Below are positions 29,551-38,537 of a stretch of 64,000 nt of DNA, in pieces. The translations under genes and the position numbers were made by a program. The notes below the pieces were generated by a model, which ran no database searches, had not been told where the DNA came from, and worked only from the letters and a program-made list of their open reading frames with translations. Positions within the stretch are counted from its first letter, which is position 1. Each line of letters starts with the position of its first letter. The stretch is from Ruminococcus sp. AM36-2AA. GTDB lineage: Bacteria > Bacillota > Clostridia > Lachnospirales > Lachnospiraceae. The stretch lies in the NCBI RefSeq assembly GCF_003461955.1, contig NZ_QTYB01000004.1:186001-250000 (forward strand), in the 5' to 3' direction.

Positions 29551-29579
29551 ATTATACCGTAATTTTCACTATATTTCAA
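29551..29579 (-). promoter_or_regulatory. Leader promoter of the ugp operon
   Basis: On the minus strand TTGAAA is followed after 17 bases by a perfect TATAAT. The start point would be near 29544, about 35 bases before the conserved leader box, as in the glpA operon. Confidence 0.85.
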
Positions 29580-29675
29580 GAGTTTATCTGCATTTTTTAT
29601 GTCATTTTCAATAAATATTTTTTTAACAAACAGGCCTTTTCAATATTTTCGGATTTTATGCGGATCATCCGGTAT

Positions 29676-30140
29676 CTACGCTTTTCTTTTTCTGAACCAT
29701 GAGATCAGGTACAGAATGACACCAAAAGTTATCAAAAAAGGTGCAACAGCTACCAAAACTGTTGTCAAAAGTATCACGATCACTACAGCAACTGCGATCA
29801 CAATTGCTTTTCCATACCAGGTACTGAGATCCAGTTTGTAACTTCTTGTCCTGCCGGTCGTACTTCCGGCACTGCTGTCTGCATAATCATCTGCTCCATA
29901 ACTTTCTTCTGTATACCCGGACTCATCATAAACCTCTGTTCCGTCATCGGTATCAATAAGAGTCCTTGCGATCAGCCTTGGATCGCCAAGTTCTGCAAGT
30001 ACCTCCTCCTCGCTCCGTCCATTATGGACCTGAGACTGGATATAATCCTCATAATAACGCACATGTGCCGCAGCTTTTCCCTGTGACATCTGACCGGACA
30101 GCTGACTTCTCAAAATCTCCAGAAATTCTCTTCTGCTCAT
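29676..30140 (-). CDS. DUF1700 (HAAS-type) membrane protein
   Basis: The 154-residue product begins MSRREFLEILRSQLSG. The N-terminal 60 residues form the helical domain of DUF1700, with YYEDYIQSQVHNGRSEEEVLAELGDPRLIART, a module that in related proteins pairs with PadR-type regulators or anti-sigma systems. A flexible D/S/T/Y-rich linker follows, then one or two membrane segments (KAIVIAVAVVIVILLTTVLV) and a basic end. No PadR gene is adjacent. A TTG four codons upstream is an alternative start. It follows the galK terminator, so it is probably transcribed on its own. Confidence 0.82.
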   Translation of the reverse strand: MSRREFLEILRSQLSGQMSQGKAAAHVRYYEDYIQSQVHNGRSEEEVLAELGDPRLIARTLIDTDDGTEVYDESGYTEESYGADDYADSSAGSTTGRTRSYKLDLSTWYGKAIVIAVAVVIVILLTTVLVAVAPFLITFGVILYLISWFRKRKA

Positions 30141-30225
30141 ATATATGATCAAACCTCTCTTTTATTTTCCCCATTATATCATGACTGGCAAAATCAAATC
30201 AGAAACAAACCATAAAATTTTTATT

Positions 30226-30275
30226 AAAAAAGTCCGGATGTTTCAGCGGCAAAAGCCGCAAACTCCGGACTTTTT
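30226..30275 (-). terminator. galK terminator
   Basis: Arms AAAAAGTCCGGA and TCCGGACTTTTT enclose a second perfect hairpin GCGGC-AAAA-GCCGC. A- and T-runs flank both sides, so it can work in both directions. It lies 36 bases after the galK stop. Confidence 0.92.
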
Positions 30276-30310
30276 ATAAATTCAGCAGATCTTCCGATAT
30301 TTATCACAAG

Positions 30311-31555
30311 TTACTCAACGTGAACGGCTCCAGTGCTTCTGATATTCATAGGATAAACATTCTCACGTCCTACATACTGTGCCATATACTCCACATATTC
30401 CTCTGCATTCTCAATTGGAAGGACACACATGATAACACCTGCAAAACCACCGCCATGAACTCTGCAGATACCTGCTCCGATCTTATTCAGGAACAGCTTG
30501 GTAAGCGCCAGGCTGAGTGTGATCTTCTGTTCCTTACAGTTCTGCAGGGAATAACAGTTCTGCAGCCACTCCCAGGAAGAATTGCCAGACTCCTCAAGGA
30601 GACGAAGGAATCCCTCACCATCTTTATTCTCAACAGCCTTCACTGCATCTGCAACACGTCTGTTCTCTTCATAAAAATGCATCGCACGAAGAACCGCACG
30701 GTCATTCGGGATATCTTTAACATGAGCAAGAAGATTCTCCATATTGGACTCGCAAAGAAGCTCCACACCCATAGCCTTTGCAGCCTCTCGCATCTCCATA
30801 GGAATAGAAGAATACTCCTCACTGAGATCTGCATGACCCTTTCCGGTATTTACGATCACAAGTCTGCATCCCATATCCTCAAAGGAAAAGGCGATCTTCT
30901 CGCAGCTGATATTCTCCTTATCAGAGAAATCCAGCAGAATCGGGCCGCCGGCAGCGCATGCCATCTGATCCATCAGACCGGAAGCTTTTTTCCAGTAAAC
31001 ATTCTCCGCATACTGGCCGGCCCTCGCATACTCGCCGTACTCCAGTTTTCCTTCGTTGAAGAAGTAGTTGGTAATTGCGCATACCAGCATCTCAAAAGAT
31101 GCAGAAGAGCTTACACCGGCAGCTGCAATAACCTTTGTGGAAACATAAGCATCAAAACCACCTGTCGCATAGCCTTTCTTCTTCATATATTCCATGATAC
31201 CTGCGACAAGAGCATCGGTACCTTTTGTATAAGTTTCTGTGCTGAGTTTGTCAAGGTCTACAACTACTTCCTGTCTGTAACCTTCACTGATCATATGGAT
31301 CACATTAGTTCCGTTTGGATAAGCTGCACCGATAGTATCCAGATCAATACTTGCGGCAATGATCTGTCCGCCGTTATGGTCAACATGGTTGCCAATGATC
31401 TCTGTACGTCCCGGAGCAGTAAAAAACTCAGCCTTGTCGTGATGATATTTCTTCTCGAAATTCACTGCAAGGTTTGTATAACGAGCACTGCTCTCCTCTG
31501 TCTCACCATAGATTTTTTTCAGCACTTCTGCTGCTGGAATTTTGATTGTTCCCAT
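30311..31555 (-). CDS. galK: Galactokinase
   Basis: GalK phosphorylates alpha-D-galactose to galactose-1-phosphate in the Leloir pathway. The 414 residues include the galactokinase signature GRTEIIGNHVDHNGGQ near 50, the GHMP ATP-binding motif AAGVSSSASFEML near 140 and the C-terminal GGGFAGVIM near 372. The ATG at 31555 has AGGAGG eight bases upstream; the open frame extends 43 codons further without family similarity. No galT or galE gene is adjacent. The divergent AraC regulator at 31.9 kb is the natural candidate for its control. Confidence 0.95.
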   Translation of the reverse strand: MGTIKIPAAEVLKKIYGETEESSARYTNLAVNFEKKYHHDKAEFFTAPGRTEIIGNHVDHNGGQIIAASIDLDTIGAAYPNGTNVIHMISEGYRQEVVVDLDKLSTETYTKGTDALVAGIMEYMKKKGYATGGFDAYVSTKVIAAAGVSSSASFEMLVCAITNYFFNEGKLEYGEYARAGQYAENVYWKKASGLMDQMACAAGGPILLDFSDKENISCEKIAFSFEDMGCRLVIVNTGKGHADLSEEYSSIPMEMREAAKAMGVELLCESNMENLLAHVKDIPNDRAVLRAMHFYEENRRVADAVKAVENKDGEGFLRLLEESGNSSWEWLQNCYSLQNCKEQKITLSLALTKLFLNKIGAGICRVHGGGFAGVIMCVLPIENAEEYVEYMAQYVGRENVYPMNIRSTGAVHVE

Positions 31556-31699
31556 TTTCGTATCCTCCTGTTTTTCATGTTGATCCGGGCTTTTTCTGGT
31601 ATTGTTCTTCCTGCTGCACGGTTTTCGTATATCCGGCCGCCGCCAGAGCCTTCGCCCCTGATTTCCGGTGATCTGTCCCGTCACGTTTTCTGTACCTTT

Positions 31700-31727
31700 A
31701 TTATAACAGCCCTGTCACTTCTGTCCA
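31700..31727 (-). promoter_or_regulatory. galK promoter
   Basis: On the minus strand TGGACA is followed after 16 bases by a perfect TATAAT. It leaves a leader of about 135 bases. The remainder of the 323-base gap up to the AraC gene shows no further signal I can support. Confidence 0.7.
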
Positions 31728-31878
31728 TAAAGATTTTGTGTAAAAACCGTATTATTTTGTGGTCTGCAAGATACTGGCTTTCTTTTTCCCTTTCTGTTAA
31801 AATATACCCCGACAGATCTCGTTATCCCAACGGGGGACTGACCGGATCCCGGCATTTTTATGAAAGGAGGCCACATCT

Positions 31879-32769
31879 ATGCAGATCATCACAAATAACG
31901 CGGGAAAAGAACTGAAGAAGCACGGTGACAGCGCTTTTCCGTTTCTGGTAAGCTACGAACGGCTTTCCGGTTACGAAACCGGCTCCTTTCTCTGGCACTG
32001 GCATCCGGAGATCGAACTTACTTATATCCATAAAGGCGAAATGCTTTATAAAGTCAATCAGAACACCTTTCACCTGAAAGAGGGGCAGGTGCTTTTCGGC
32101 AATGCCAACGCCCTTCACGCCGGTTACATGTACCATAATCAGGACTGTCAGTATATCCCTGTCACCTTTGATCCCAAACTGATCTATGGTTTCCCCGGAA
32201 GTATCCTCTTCCAGAAATACACAGAACCGATCCTGCGGAGTTTTTCTCTCTCTGCAGTTCCTCTGGATCTTTCCATGAAATGGCATCAGGATGCCGTGGA
32301 AGATATCCGGCAGATCATTGCCCTTGACAGCCAGCGAAAACCGATGTATGAATTTGAGATCATTGCCCGACTGCAGCACTTCTGGAAGCTTCTGTGCGCC
32401 AACACACTGTCCCAGGCTTCCGCCCCTTCCGGACAGGATGAAGAAAATTACCGCCGCATCCGCCGCATCATGTCCTATATTGCAGAACACTATTCCGAAA
32501 AGATCCAGCTGGAGGATATTGCGGAACTCATCCACCTGAGCCCCAGCGAGTGCAGCCGGCTTTTCAAAAAGTGTATGAATATTACTCTTTTCGGATACAT
32601 TCAGGAATATCGCATTGAACGCAGCCTGGAATACCTGGAAGATTCTTCCTGTTCCATAACGGAAGCCGGATTACTGTCCGGTTTTTCGGACTCTAATTAT
32701 TACACCAAAGTATTTACAAAGATCAAAGGATGTACTCCAAGACAATACAGAAAAAAACAGCTGCGCTGA
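31879..32769 (+). CDS. AraC family transcriptional regulator
   Basis: The 296-residue protein has an N-terminal cupin sensor (FLWHWHPEIELTYIHKGE near 38, LKEGQVLFGNANALHAGY near 66) and a C-terminal pair of helix-turn-helix motifs (ILQLEDIAELIHLSP-like segment near 213 and SITEAGLLSGFSDSNYYTKVF near 258). The ATG has GGAGG nine bases upstream. It is divergent from galK and convergent with the HAD gene, sharing a terminator with it. The sensor pattern suggests a sugar ligand; galactose control of galK is plausible but not shown. Confidence 0.9.
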   Translation: MQIITNNAGKELKKHGDSAFPFLVSYERLSGYETGSFLWHWHPEIELTYIHKGEMLYKVNQNTFHLKEGQVLFGNANALHAGYMYHNQDCQYIPVTFDPKLIYGFPGSILFQKYTEPILRSFSLSAVPLDLSMKWHQDAVEDIRQIIALDSQRKPMYEFEIIARLQHFWKLLCANTLSQASAPSGQDEENYRRIRRIMSYIAEHYSEKIQLEDIAELIHLSPSECSRLFKKCMNITLFGYIQEYRIERSLEYLEDSSCSITEAGLLSGFSDSNYYTKVFTKIKGCTPRQYRKKQLR

Positions 32770-32793
32770 TCCCCGCTCGCCTTCACAAAGCAC

Positions 32794-32841
32794 AAAAAAG
32801 ATGCTGCTTTTATACCATATCCGTCAAAGCAGCATCTTTTT
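32794..32841. terminator. Bidirectional terminator between AraC and HAD genes
   Basis: A perfect stem of about 16 bases (AAAAAGATGCTGCTTT / AAAGCAGCATCTTTTT) with A- and T-runs at both ends serves two convergent genes. Confidence 0.92.
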
Positions 32842-32848
32842 CCAGTTC

Positions 32849-33670
32849 TTATATCATTCTGTATATCTCTTTGGCAACGCCATCCTCTTCATTACTGTCC
32901 GTTATATGGTACGCAGCCTCTTTCAGATGTTCCGTTGCATTCTTCATTGCGATCCCATACTTTACAGACCGGATCATATCCAGGTCATTGTCCGCATCTC
33001 CAAACGCCATCGCTTCTTCCGGGGAAATCTCCAGAAGTTTCAGAAGCTTCAGCAGTGTTTTTCCTTTACCGGCCTCCGCATTTCCGATCTCAAGAAGATG
33101 GGAAACGGATGAAGTCACATAAACTCCCGGAATCTTTTCCCGGACTTCCTTTTTCACGGTGTCTAAAGCCTGTGGATCTCCACATACAAAATCAAAACTG
33201 TCCACATGTTCTCTGTTTTCTTTCACAAATTTCCGGATGTTTTCCACAGGATGGCGCGTTTTTTTCACATAACCGATGCCAAACGCGGTGGCTCCGTATC
33301 TGGCGGGATCTTTCACATGATCGGATGCTGTATACGGAATTCCCTTCACGAACACTTCAATTGTCATATTCTCAGGCATGGAAATCTCAAGAAGCGCATC
33401 TACTGCTTCTGCCGGAACCAGACTTTCATAGATCCTGGTCCCTCCGGAAACCGAATACACGGCAGCGCCATTGGAAGTGATCACATATTCCACTCCCGGA
33501 AGTGCCATCACTTCCACGGGAACAGCCTCCAGGGCACGCCCGGTGGACGGAACAAAATATATCCCTGCTTCTCTGGCCTTCTCCAGTGCCTTACCTGTTT
33601 CCTCTGATATCGACTTGTCATTTCGTAGAAGAGTTCCATCCAGATCGCTTGCGATCAGTTTCACAGCCAT
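32849..33670 (-). CDS. Cof-type HAD-IIB family hydrolase
   Basis: The 273-residue cytosolic phosphatase has HAD motif I DLDGTLLRND (nucleophile Asp 10), motif II TSNG near 85, a C2 cap domain in the middle, and motif IV GDADNDLDMI near 221. Members remove phosphate from sugar phosphates and related metabolites; the substrate is not predictable. It starts four bases after the kinase stop, so it is the last gene of the isomerase-kinase operon and may relieve sugar-phosphate stress there. A strong bidirectional terminator follows. Confidence 0.9.
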   Translation of the reverse strand: MAVKLIASDLDGTLLRNDKSISEETGKALEKAREAGIYFVPSTGRALEAVPVEVMALPGVEYVITSNGAAVYSVSGGTRIYESLVPAEAVDALLEISMPENMTIEVFVKGIPYTASDHVKDPARYGATAFGIGYVKKTRHPVENIRKFVKENREHVDSFDFVCGDPQALDTVKKEVREKIPGVYVTSSVSHLLEIGNAEAGKGKTLLKLLKLLEISPEEAMAFGDADNDLDMIRSVKYGIAMKNATEHLKEAAYHITDSNEEDGVAKEIYRMI

Positions 33671-33673
33671 AAA

Positions 33674-35131
33674 TCAAAACAGCTCTTTCATAGTTGGATA
33701 AAGTTTACGGAATTTCTGATATTTCTCTTCATATTTCGCAACCAGTTCCGGATCCGGTTCTACAGTATCTACAACTTTTACCATTTTTTTGCAGATGGTT
33801 TCCACATCCGGATATGCCCCGCATCCTACGGCCGCCAGCATTGCGCCACCCATGGACGGGCCTTCCTCGTTCTCAGGTACATCCACTTTCAGATCCATTA
33901 CATTGGCAATGATCTTTTTCCAGAGAGGACTCTTGGCTCCGCCGCCACAGATCTTGGTCCGTTCAATGTTGATACCAAGGCTTCTCGCTACCTCAAGGGA
34001 ATCACGAAGGCCAAATGCAACACCTTCCAGAACCGCCTGTGTCATATCTGCTCTTGTGGTATCCATGGACATTCCGAAGAATACGCCTCTTGCATCCGGG
34101 TTGTTATGCGGAGATCTTTCTCCCATGAGGTATGGAAGGAAGAATACCTGATTCTCGCCAAGCTTCTGGATCGGTGCCTGTTCTGCCACGAAATCCTTCG
34201 TCTTGAGGATCTCCTCAGACCACCATTTGTTACAGGAAGCAGCGCTTAACATGCATCCCATAAGATGATAACTTCCATCTGCATGATCAAAAGAATGAAG
34301 GGCATTATTCTCATCCACACCGAACTCTTTGCTGGAAATAAAGATCGTGCCGGATGTTCCAAGGGAAATATTACACTGTCCGTCACCAACAGTTCCTGTT
34401 CCGACAGCAGCTGCTGCATTGTCGCCCGCACCAGCTACGACTTTCACATCTTCAGAGAAACCAAGCTCTTTTGCCACTTCCGGTTTCAGAGTGCCAACTA
34501 CCTGCCAACTTTCATACAGCTTCGGAAGCTGTTCCTCTGTGATATGGCAGATCTCAAGCATTTCTTTTGACCAGCAGCGGTTTTTCACATCCAGAAGAAG
34601 CATACCGGAAGCATCCGATACATCTGTGCAGAAAGATCCGCTTAAACGATATGCAAGATAATCTTTTGGAAGCATGATCTTTACAACTTTTTTGAAATTC
34701 TCAGGCTCATTTTTCTGCATCCAGAGGATCTTCGGTGCAGTAAATCCTGCAAAAGCGATGTTTGCAGTGTACTGGGAAAGTTTATCTTTTCCGATCACAG
34801 TATTCAGATATTCTGTTTCCTCACCGGTACGGCCGTCGTTCCAGAGGATCGCCGGGCGGATCACGTTGTCGTCTTTGTCCAGAGTTACCAGACCATGCAT
34901 CTGACCGCCAAAACCGATTCCAGCTACTTCCCTGCGGTCAATTCCCTCTGTAAGCTCTTTGATTCCTTCCATACTCTCCGTGAACCAGTCTTCCGGATTC
35001 TGCTCAGACCAGCCCGGATGTGGAAAAAACAGTGGATATTCTTTGGATACGATGTTGCAGATCTTTCCGGATTCTTCCATAAGAAGAAGTTTTACAGCTG
35101 AAGTTCCAAGATCAACGCCAATATAATACAT
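33674..35131 (-). CDS. FGGY family carbohydrate kinase, xylulokinase-like
   Basis: The 485-residue kinase begins MYYIGVDLGTSAVKLLLMEE (phosphate loop). Further blocks are GFGGQMHGLVTLD near 78, SLGTSGTIFISSKE near 255 and the adenosine site CGGGAKSPLWKKIIAN near 400. The pattern is closest to D-xylulokinase, but FGGY specificity drifts easily. The neighbouring fucose/arabinose-type isomerase suggests L-fuculose or D-ribulose as alternatives. GGAGG lies ten bases before the ATG at 35131; the open frame upstream runs through a hairpin and is not coding. It forms an operon with the isomerase upstream and the HAD phosphatase downstream. Confidence 0.88.
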   Translation of the reverse strand: MYYIGVDLGTSAVKLLLMEESGKICNIVSKEYPLFFPHPGWSEQNPEDWFTESMEGIKELTEGIDRREVAGIGFGGQMHGLVTLDKDDNVIRPAILWNDGRTGEETEYLNTVIGKDKLSQYTANIAFAGFTAPKILWMQKNEPENFKKVVKIMLPKDYLAYRLSGSFCTDVSDASGMLLLDVKNRCWSKEMLEICHITEEQLPKLYESWQVVGTLKPEVAKELGFSEDVKVVAGAGDNAAAAVGTGTVGDGQCNISLGTSGTIFISSKEFGVDENNALHSFDHADGSYHLMGCMLSAASCNKWWSEEILKTKDFVAEQAPIQKLGENQVFFLPYLMGERSPHNNPDARGVFFGMSMDTTRADMTQAVLEGVAFGLRDSLEVARSLGINIERTKICGGGAKSPLWKKIIANVMDLKVDVPENEEGPSMGGAMLAAVGCGAYPDVETICKKMVKVVDTVEPDPELVAKYEEKYQKFRKLYPTMKELF

Positions 35132-35156
35132 AGTAATTTTTCCTCCTGTAAATACA

Positions 35157-35209
35157 GAAACCGCGACTCTCAGTTCGCAGCGTCTGCACGCCTGAGAGTT
35201 CGCGGTTTC
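35157..35209. repeat. Large intercistronic hairpin upstream of the FGGY kinase gene
   Basis: Arms GAAACCGCGA-CTCTCAG and CTGAGAG-TTCGCGGTTTC pair over 17 positions with one bulge. There is no T-run, and the kinase ribosome binding site follows within about 25 bases. It may be a processing or stability element in the isomerase-kinase mRNA, or a weak terminator. Confidence 0.6.
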
Positions 35210-35219
35210 CGAATTATAG

Positions 35220-35264
35220 TCAAGCGGATATTCGCAATCCACTTCGCTACTTGATTTGGTTAAT
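35220..35264. repeat. Short copy of the CAAGCGGATATTCGC dispersed repeat
   Basis: It carries CAAGCGGATATTCGCAATCC, then CTTCGCTAC joined directly to ACTTGATTTGGTTAA. The first half matches the left end and the second half the right end of the 166-bp copy at 51.4 kb, so this looks like an internal deletion form of the same element. Confidence 0.75.
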
Positions 35265-35280
35265 TTTATGTCTTACTGAA

Positions 35281-36765
35281 TTATTTCCATGGATTCTCTG
35301 TAGGATATCTTACACCTGCCGGCTGATTATAACCGATTTCCTCAACCGGTACACCAATATATTTGAATACTTCGAAGAGAGCTTTTCCATGATGTCCGAA
35401 TGCTACTGCGCCGTGATGCGGGAAGCCTCCCTCGATCAGCACGTGACGGTAGAAACGTCCCATCTCCGGAATTGCAAATACTCCGATTGCTCCAAAGGAA
35501 CGTGTTGCAACAGGAAGAACCTCTCCATGTGCGATATAAGCACGAAGCTTGTTATCCGCAGTGCTCTGCAGACGATAGAATGTGATATCTCCTGGTTTGA
35601 TATCTCCCTCAAGTGTTCCGTTTGTAACCTCGATCGGAAGAGATCTTGCCATGATCATCTGATATTTCATCTCACAGAAAGCAAGCTTGCTGGATGCGGT
35701 ATTTCCACAGTGGAATCCCATGAAAGTATCCTGAAGTGTATAGTCAAATTTTCCTTCGATGGACTCTTTGTACATATCCTTCGGTACGGAGTTGTTGATA
35801 TCAAGGAGTGTAACAATATCATCACTTACAACCTGTCCGATGAACTCACTTAAGGTTCCGTAGATATCAACCTCACAGGATACCGGAATGCCCTGTGCTG
35901 TCAGGCGGCTATTTACATAACATGGAACAAATCCGAACTGTGTCTGGAATGCCGGCCAGCATTTTCCTGTCAGTGTTACATATTTACGATATCCTTTGTG
36001 ATCTCTTACCCAGTCTTTCAGAGTCAGTTCATACTGTGCAAGTTTCGGAAGGATCTCCGGTTTCTTGTTTCCTGCACCAAGCTCTTCTTCCATCTCTTTT
36101 ACGATCTCAGGGATTCTCTCATCCCCTGCATGATTATTGAACGCCTCAAAAAGATCCAGTTCAGAGTTCTCTTCAATCTCAACTCCAAGATTATAAAGCT
36201 GTTTGATCGGTGCGTTGCATGCAAGGAAGTTTGTAGGACGTGGTCCGAAGCTAATGATCTTCAGGTTGCTTAATCCCTCGATAGCTCTTGCGATCGGAAG
36301 GAAATCGTGGATCATATCTGCACAGTCCTCTGCATCACCTACCGGATACTCCGGAATATATGCTTTTACGTTACGAAGCTGCAGGTTGTAGCTTGCGTTC
36401 AGCATACCGCAGTAAGCATCTCCACGTCCCTGGCAAAGATTATCCTGTGTTTCCTCTGCTGCTGCGATGAACATCTTCGGTCCTTCGAAATGTTTTGCAA
36501 GAAGTGTCTCGGAAATCTCCGGTCCGAAGTTTCCAAGATATACGCAAAGTGCATTACATCCTGCTTTTTTGATATCTTCAAGAGCCTGGACCATATGGAT
36601 CTCACTCTCTACGATACAGACCGGACACTCATAGATATCTTTTGCATCGTATTTCTTTGTGTAAGCATCTACAAGAGCTTTTCTTCTGTTTACGGAAAGG
36701 CTTTCCGGGAAACAATCTCTGCTGACTGCAACGATTCCGACTTTAACTTCTGGCATGTTGTTCAT
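35281..36765 (-). CDS. L-fucose/L-arabinose isomerase family protein
   Basis: The 494-residue protein belongs to the fucose/arabinose isomerase superfamily of Mn2+-dependent aldose-ketose isomerases. Segments that fit the metal and substrate site are VSCEVDIYGTLSEFI near 305, VTLLDINNS near 325 and the histidine-rich PHHGAVAFGHHGKALFE near 460. Two in-frame ATGs are nine bases apart; the second (36765) has the better spacing to GGAG. The actual sugar is not clear. With DUF4867 upstream and an FGGY kinase downstream it makes a short pathway of isomerisation then phosphorylation; no aldolase or epimerase gene is nearby. Confidence 0.88.
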   Translation of the reverse strand: MNNMPEVKVGIVAVSRDCFPESLSVNRRKALVDAYTKKYDAKDIYECPVCIVESEIHMVQALEDIKKAGCNALCVYLGNFGPEISETLLAKHFEGPKMFIAAAEETQDNLCQGRGDAYCGMLNASYNLQLRNVKAYIPEYPVGDAEDCADMIHDFLPIARAIEGLSNLKIISFGPRPTNFLACNAPIKQLYNLGVEIEENSELDLFEAFNNHAGDERIPEIVKEMEEELGAGNKKPEILPKLAQYELTLKDWVRDHKGYRKYVTLTGKCWPAFQTQFGFVPCYVNSRLTAQGIPVSCEVDIYGTLSEFIGQVVSDDIVTLLDINNSVPKDMYKESIEGKFDYTLQDTFMGFHCGNTASSKLAFCEMKYQMIMARSLPIEVTNGTLEGDIKPGDITFYRLQSTADNKLRAYIAHGEVLPVATRSFGAIGVFAIPEMGRFYRHVLIEGGFPHHGAVAFGHHGKALFEVFKYIGVPVEEIGYNQPAGVRYPTENPWK

Positions 36766-36884
36766 AATCTTCATTCTCCTTTTTTATATCCGGCAGATCT
36801 CCACCGGCAATATCATTGAGCATTTTTATATCGGGCAGATATTTTCAATCCATATCCGCTGCACTGCATTTTCCTGAGGGATCT

Positions 36885-37502
36885 TCAGTCGATGGTGATA
36901 TTCTCACCTTTCAGGCCATTGAACGCACCCTCGATCTTCGCATCTTCATGAGCGATGAGCCATTTATTCTTGGCTGTCATCAGACCGTCCTCGCCGTCTT
37001 TTGGCATCGGGAAATCAATCTCTGTGTTGGTTCCTCTTGGAAGAACAACTACACACTGAAATCCACTCTCATTTACATGACATGGTGCATAATGAAGCGT
37101 TGTGGCGTAAACTTCGATCCCGGTTCCTGCCGGTACAAGAAATGCCTCGATCTTAGAGGTATCATATGTAAAATCCGGTTCCACATCCTGCTGATGTCCG
37201 ATAAGAAGCACCAGATCTGTCACTGCCACATTGATCTCGGAATTTCGGTGATACTCTACAGCATTCAGTTTTTTGTTATGACCGTTGCAGTATCCGATCT
37301 CGACAGGTAAGCCTCCAAAAGCTCTGTTTCTGAGATCCTTCTCCACCTCAAGAGCTTCCAGTTCCTCCACAGACGGAACATATACCACATCTTCCGGAAC
37401 CGGTGTGTGTTTCATTTCTTTCAGAAGCGCACTGAAATTGTATCCTTCCAGAACTTTTCCATATTTACGGAAAGCCGGATCTGTTACTTTCTGAATTTTC
37501 AC
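36885..37502 (-). CDS. DUF4867 family protein
   Basis: The 205-residue cytosolic protein starts at GTG with AAGGAGG eight bases upstream. It has no signal or membrane segment. The middle region (VEYHRNSEINVAVTDLVLLI near 80 and ATTLHYAPCHVNESGFQ near 132) contains spaced histidines and glutamates like a cupin-type metal site. DUF4867 genes sit next to sugar isomerase and kinase genes in gut Firmicutes, so a mutarotase, isomerase or lyase role in the same pathway is plausible. It is directly upstream of the isomerase and probably opens that transcript, although the AraC terminator lies only some 45 bases before it. Confidence 0.8.
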   Translation of the reverse strand: MKIQKVTDPAFRKYGKVLEGYNFSALLKEMKHTPVPEDVVYVPSVEELEALEVEKDLRNRAFGGLPVEIGYCNGHNKKLNAVEYHRNSEINVAVTDLVLLIGHQQDVEPDFTYDTSKIEAFLVPAGTGIEVYATTLHYAPCHVNESGFQCVVVLPRGTNTEIDFPMPKDGEDGLMTAKNKWLIAHEDAKIEGAFNGLKGENITID

Positions 37503-37545
37503 GTTTTTAGCCTCCTTATAGAGTTACTGTTTCGTTTTGAACTGA

Positions 37546-37576
37546 AAAAAGCATACCATATCGTGGTATGCTTTTC
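37546..37576 (-). terminator. Terminator after the AraC regulator gene
   Basis: A perfect stem (AAAAGCATACCA / TGGTATGCTTTT) with a five-base loop ends on the minus strand in a T-run of six. It is only about 45 bases before the DUF4867 start, so read-through control of the sugar operon is possible. Confidence 0.88.
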
Positions 37577-37616
37577 GCCGTTTTTCTTGTCTCATTCATA
37601 GCACTTTTTTGACATT

Positions 37617-38537
37617 TTAATGGATCTGACGTTCCACCTTTCCGGGCAGGATCCCATAGCGCTTTACAAATTCCTTGGAAAAAGCCCTGCTGCTTGCAAA
37701 TCCATTATCAAGCGCAATGGAACTGATCGTATGATCTGTATTGAGAAGTTCCTTATAAGCGTATGCCATGCGGATATCCTGCAAATATGTCTTAAAATTG
37801 ACCTTCGCATACTTACGGAACATTCTTGACAGATATGCATCTGAATATCCGAACATGGAAGCAAGTCCGGAAAGTCTGAGATCTTCTTTGTAGTGTTCCC
37901 GCATGTAAGTGGTTATTTTTGACAAAGCATCCAGTCTCCGGCTGGTTTTCAGCTCACTTTCCTCCACCTGCGTTTCCCTGTATGTAGAAACCATAAGATA
38001 AAGAATTTCATAGAATACTGCCCTGGTGCGGAATTCATAGCCTGTTTCCCGCGACATATATACCCGGTACAATTCCTGGATCAGGGAAACCATCTTCCGG
38101 TCAGTCTCTGACGGATCTGCTGCTTCCGTTTGTCCCATTGTCCCAAAATTTAAACGGATATTCCCGCTGTGATTTCTTTCGTGCCCATAACCATACTCAT
38201 TCCGCCCTGCGTCTGCCCTGCGAAACCGGATAAATCTCTGAGCTGTAAAATAATCTTCAAATTGCTTCAATGGGATCTGAAGTACGATTGTCTCATTACG
38301 AAACGGTGCCTGGATAGAATGTACCTCATTGGAATTGATGATCAGAAATTCTCCTGCCTTCAGCGGATATTCCACCTCATCAATATAGAAAGAAAGACTC
38401 CCCTCCATTACCGTAAAAATCTCTATGGACGTGTGCCAGTGTTTTTCTCTGACATAATTTCCGTTTCTGCCTTCAAAAAGAAAAAGTTTAAACGGAAGTC
38501 CCTCATTGGGAATGATCAGTTCATGCTGAAACTCCAT
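37617..38537 (-). CDS. AraC family transcriptional regulator
   Basis: The 306-residue regulator starts MEFQHELIIPNEGLPF, overlapping the transporter stop by 17 bases, with AGGGGG six bases before the ATG. Its N-terminal cupin (YVREKHWHTSIEIFTVMEG near 28) should bind a sugar. The C-terminal AraC domain shows LRLSGLASMFGYSDAYLSRM near 225 and HTISSIALDNGFASSRAFS near 275. It is co-transcribed with the BASS transporter and lies just before DUF4867, isomerase and kinase, whose expression it likely controls. Confidence 0.9.
   Translation of the reverse strand: MEFQHELIIPNEGLPFKLFLFEGRNGNYVREKHWHTSIEIFTVMEGSLSFYIDEVEYPLKAGEFLIINSNEVHSIQAPFRNETIVLQIPLKQFEDYFTAQRFIRFRRADAGRNEYGYGHERNHSGNIRLNFGTMGQTEAADPSETDRKMVSLIQELYRVYMSRETGYEFRTRAVFYEILYLMVSTYRETQVEESELKTSRRLDALSKITTYMREHYKEDLRLSGLASMFGYSDAYLSRMFRKYAKVNFKTYLQDIRMAYAYKELLNTDHTISSIALDNGFASSRAFSKEFVKRYGILPGKVERQIH

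Noticed and set aside
30320..31915. 531-codon open frame on the plus strand
   Set aside because: It is the antisense of galK, whose motifs and ribosome binding site are clear. The peptide is rich in Cys, His and Ile without any domain.
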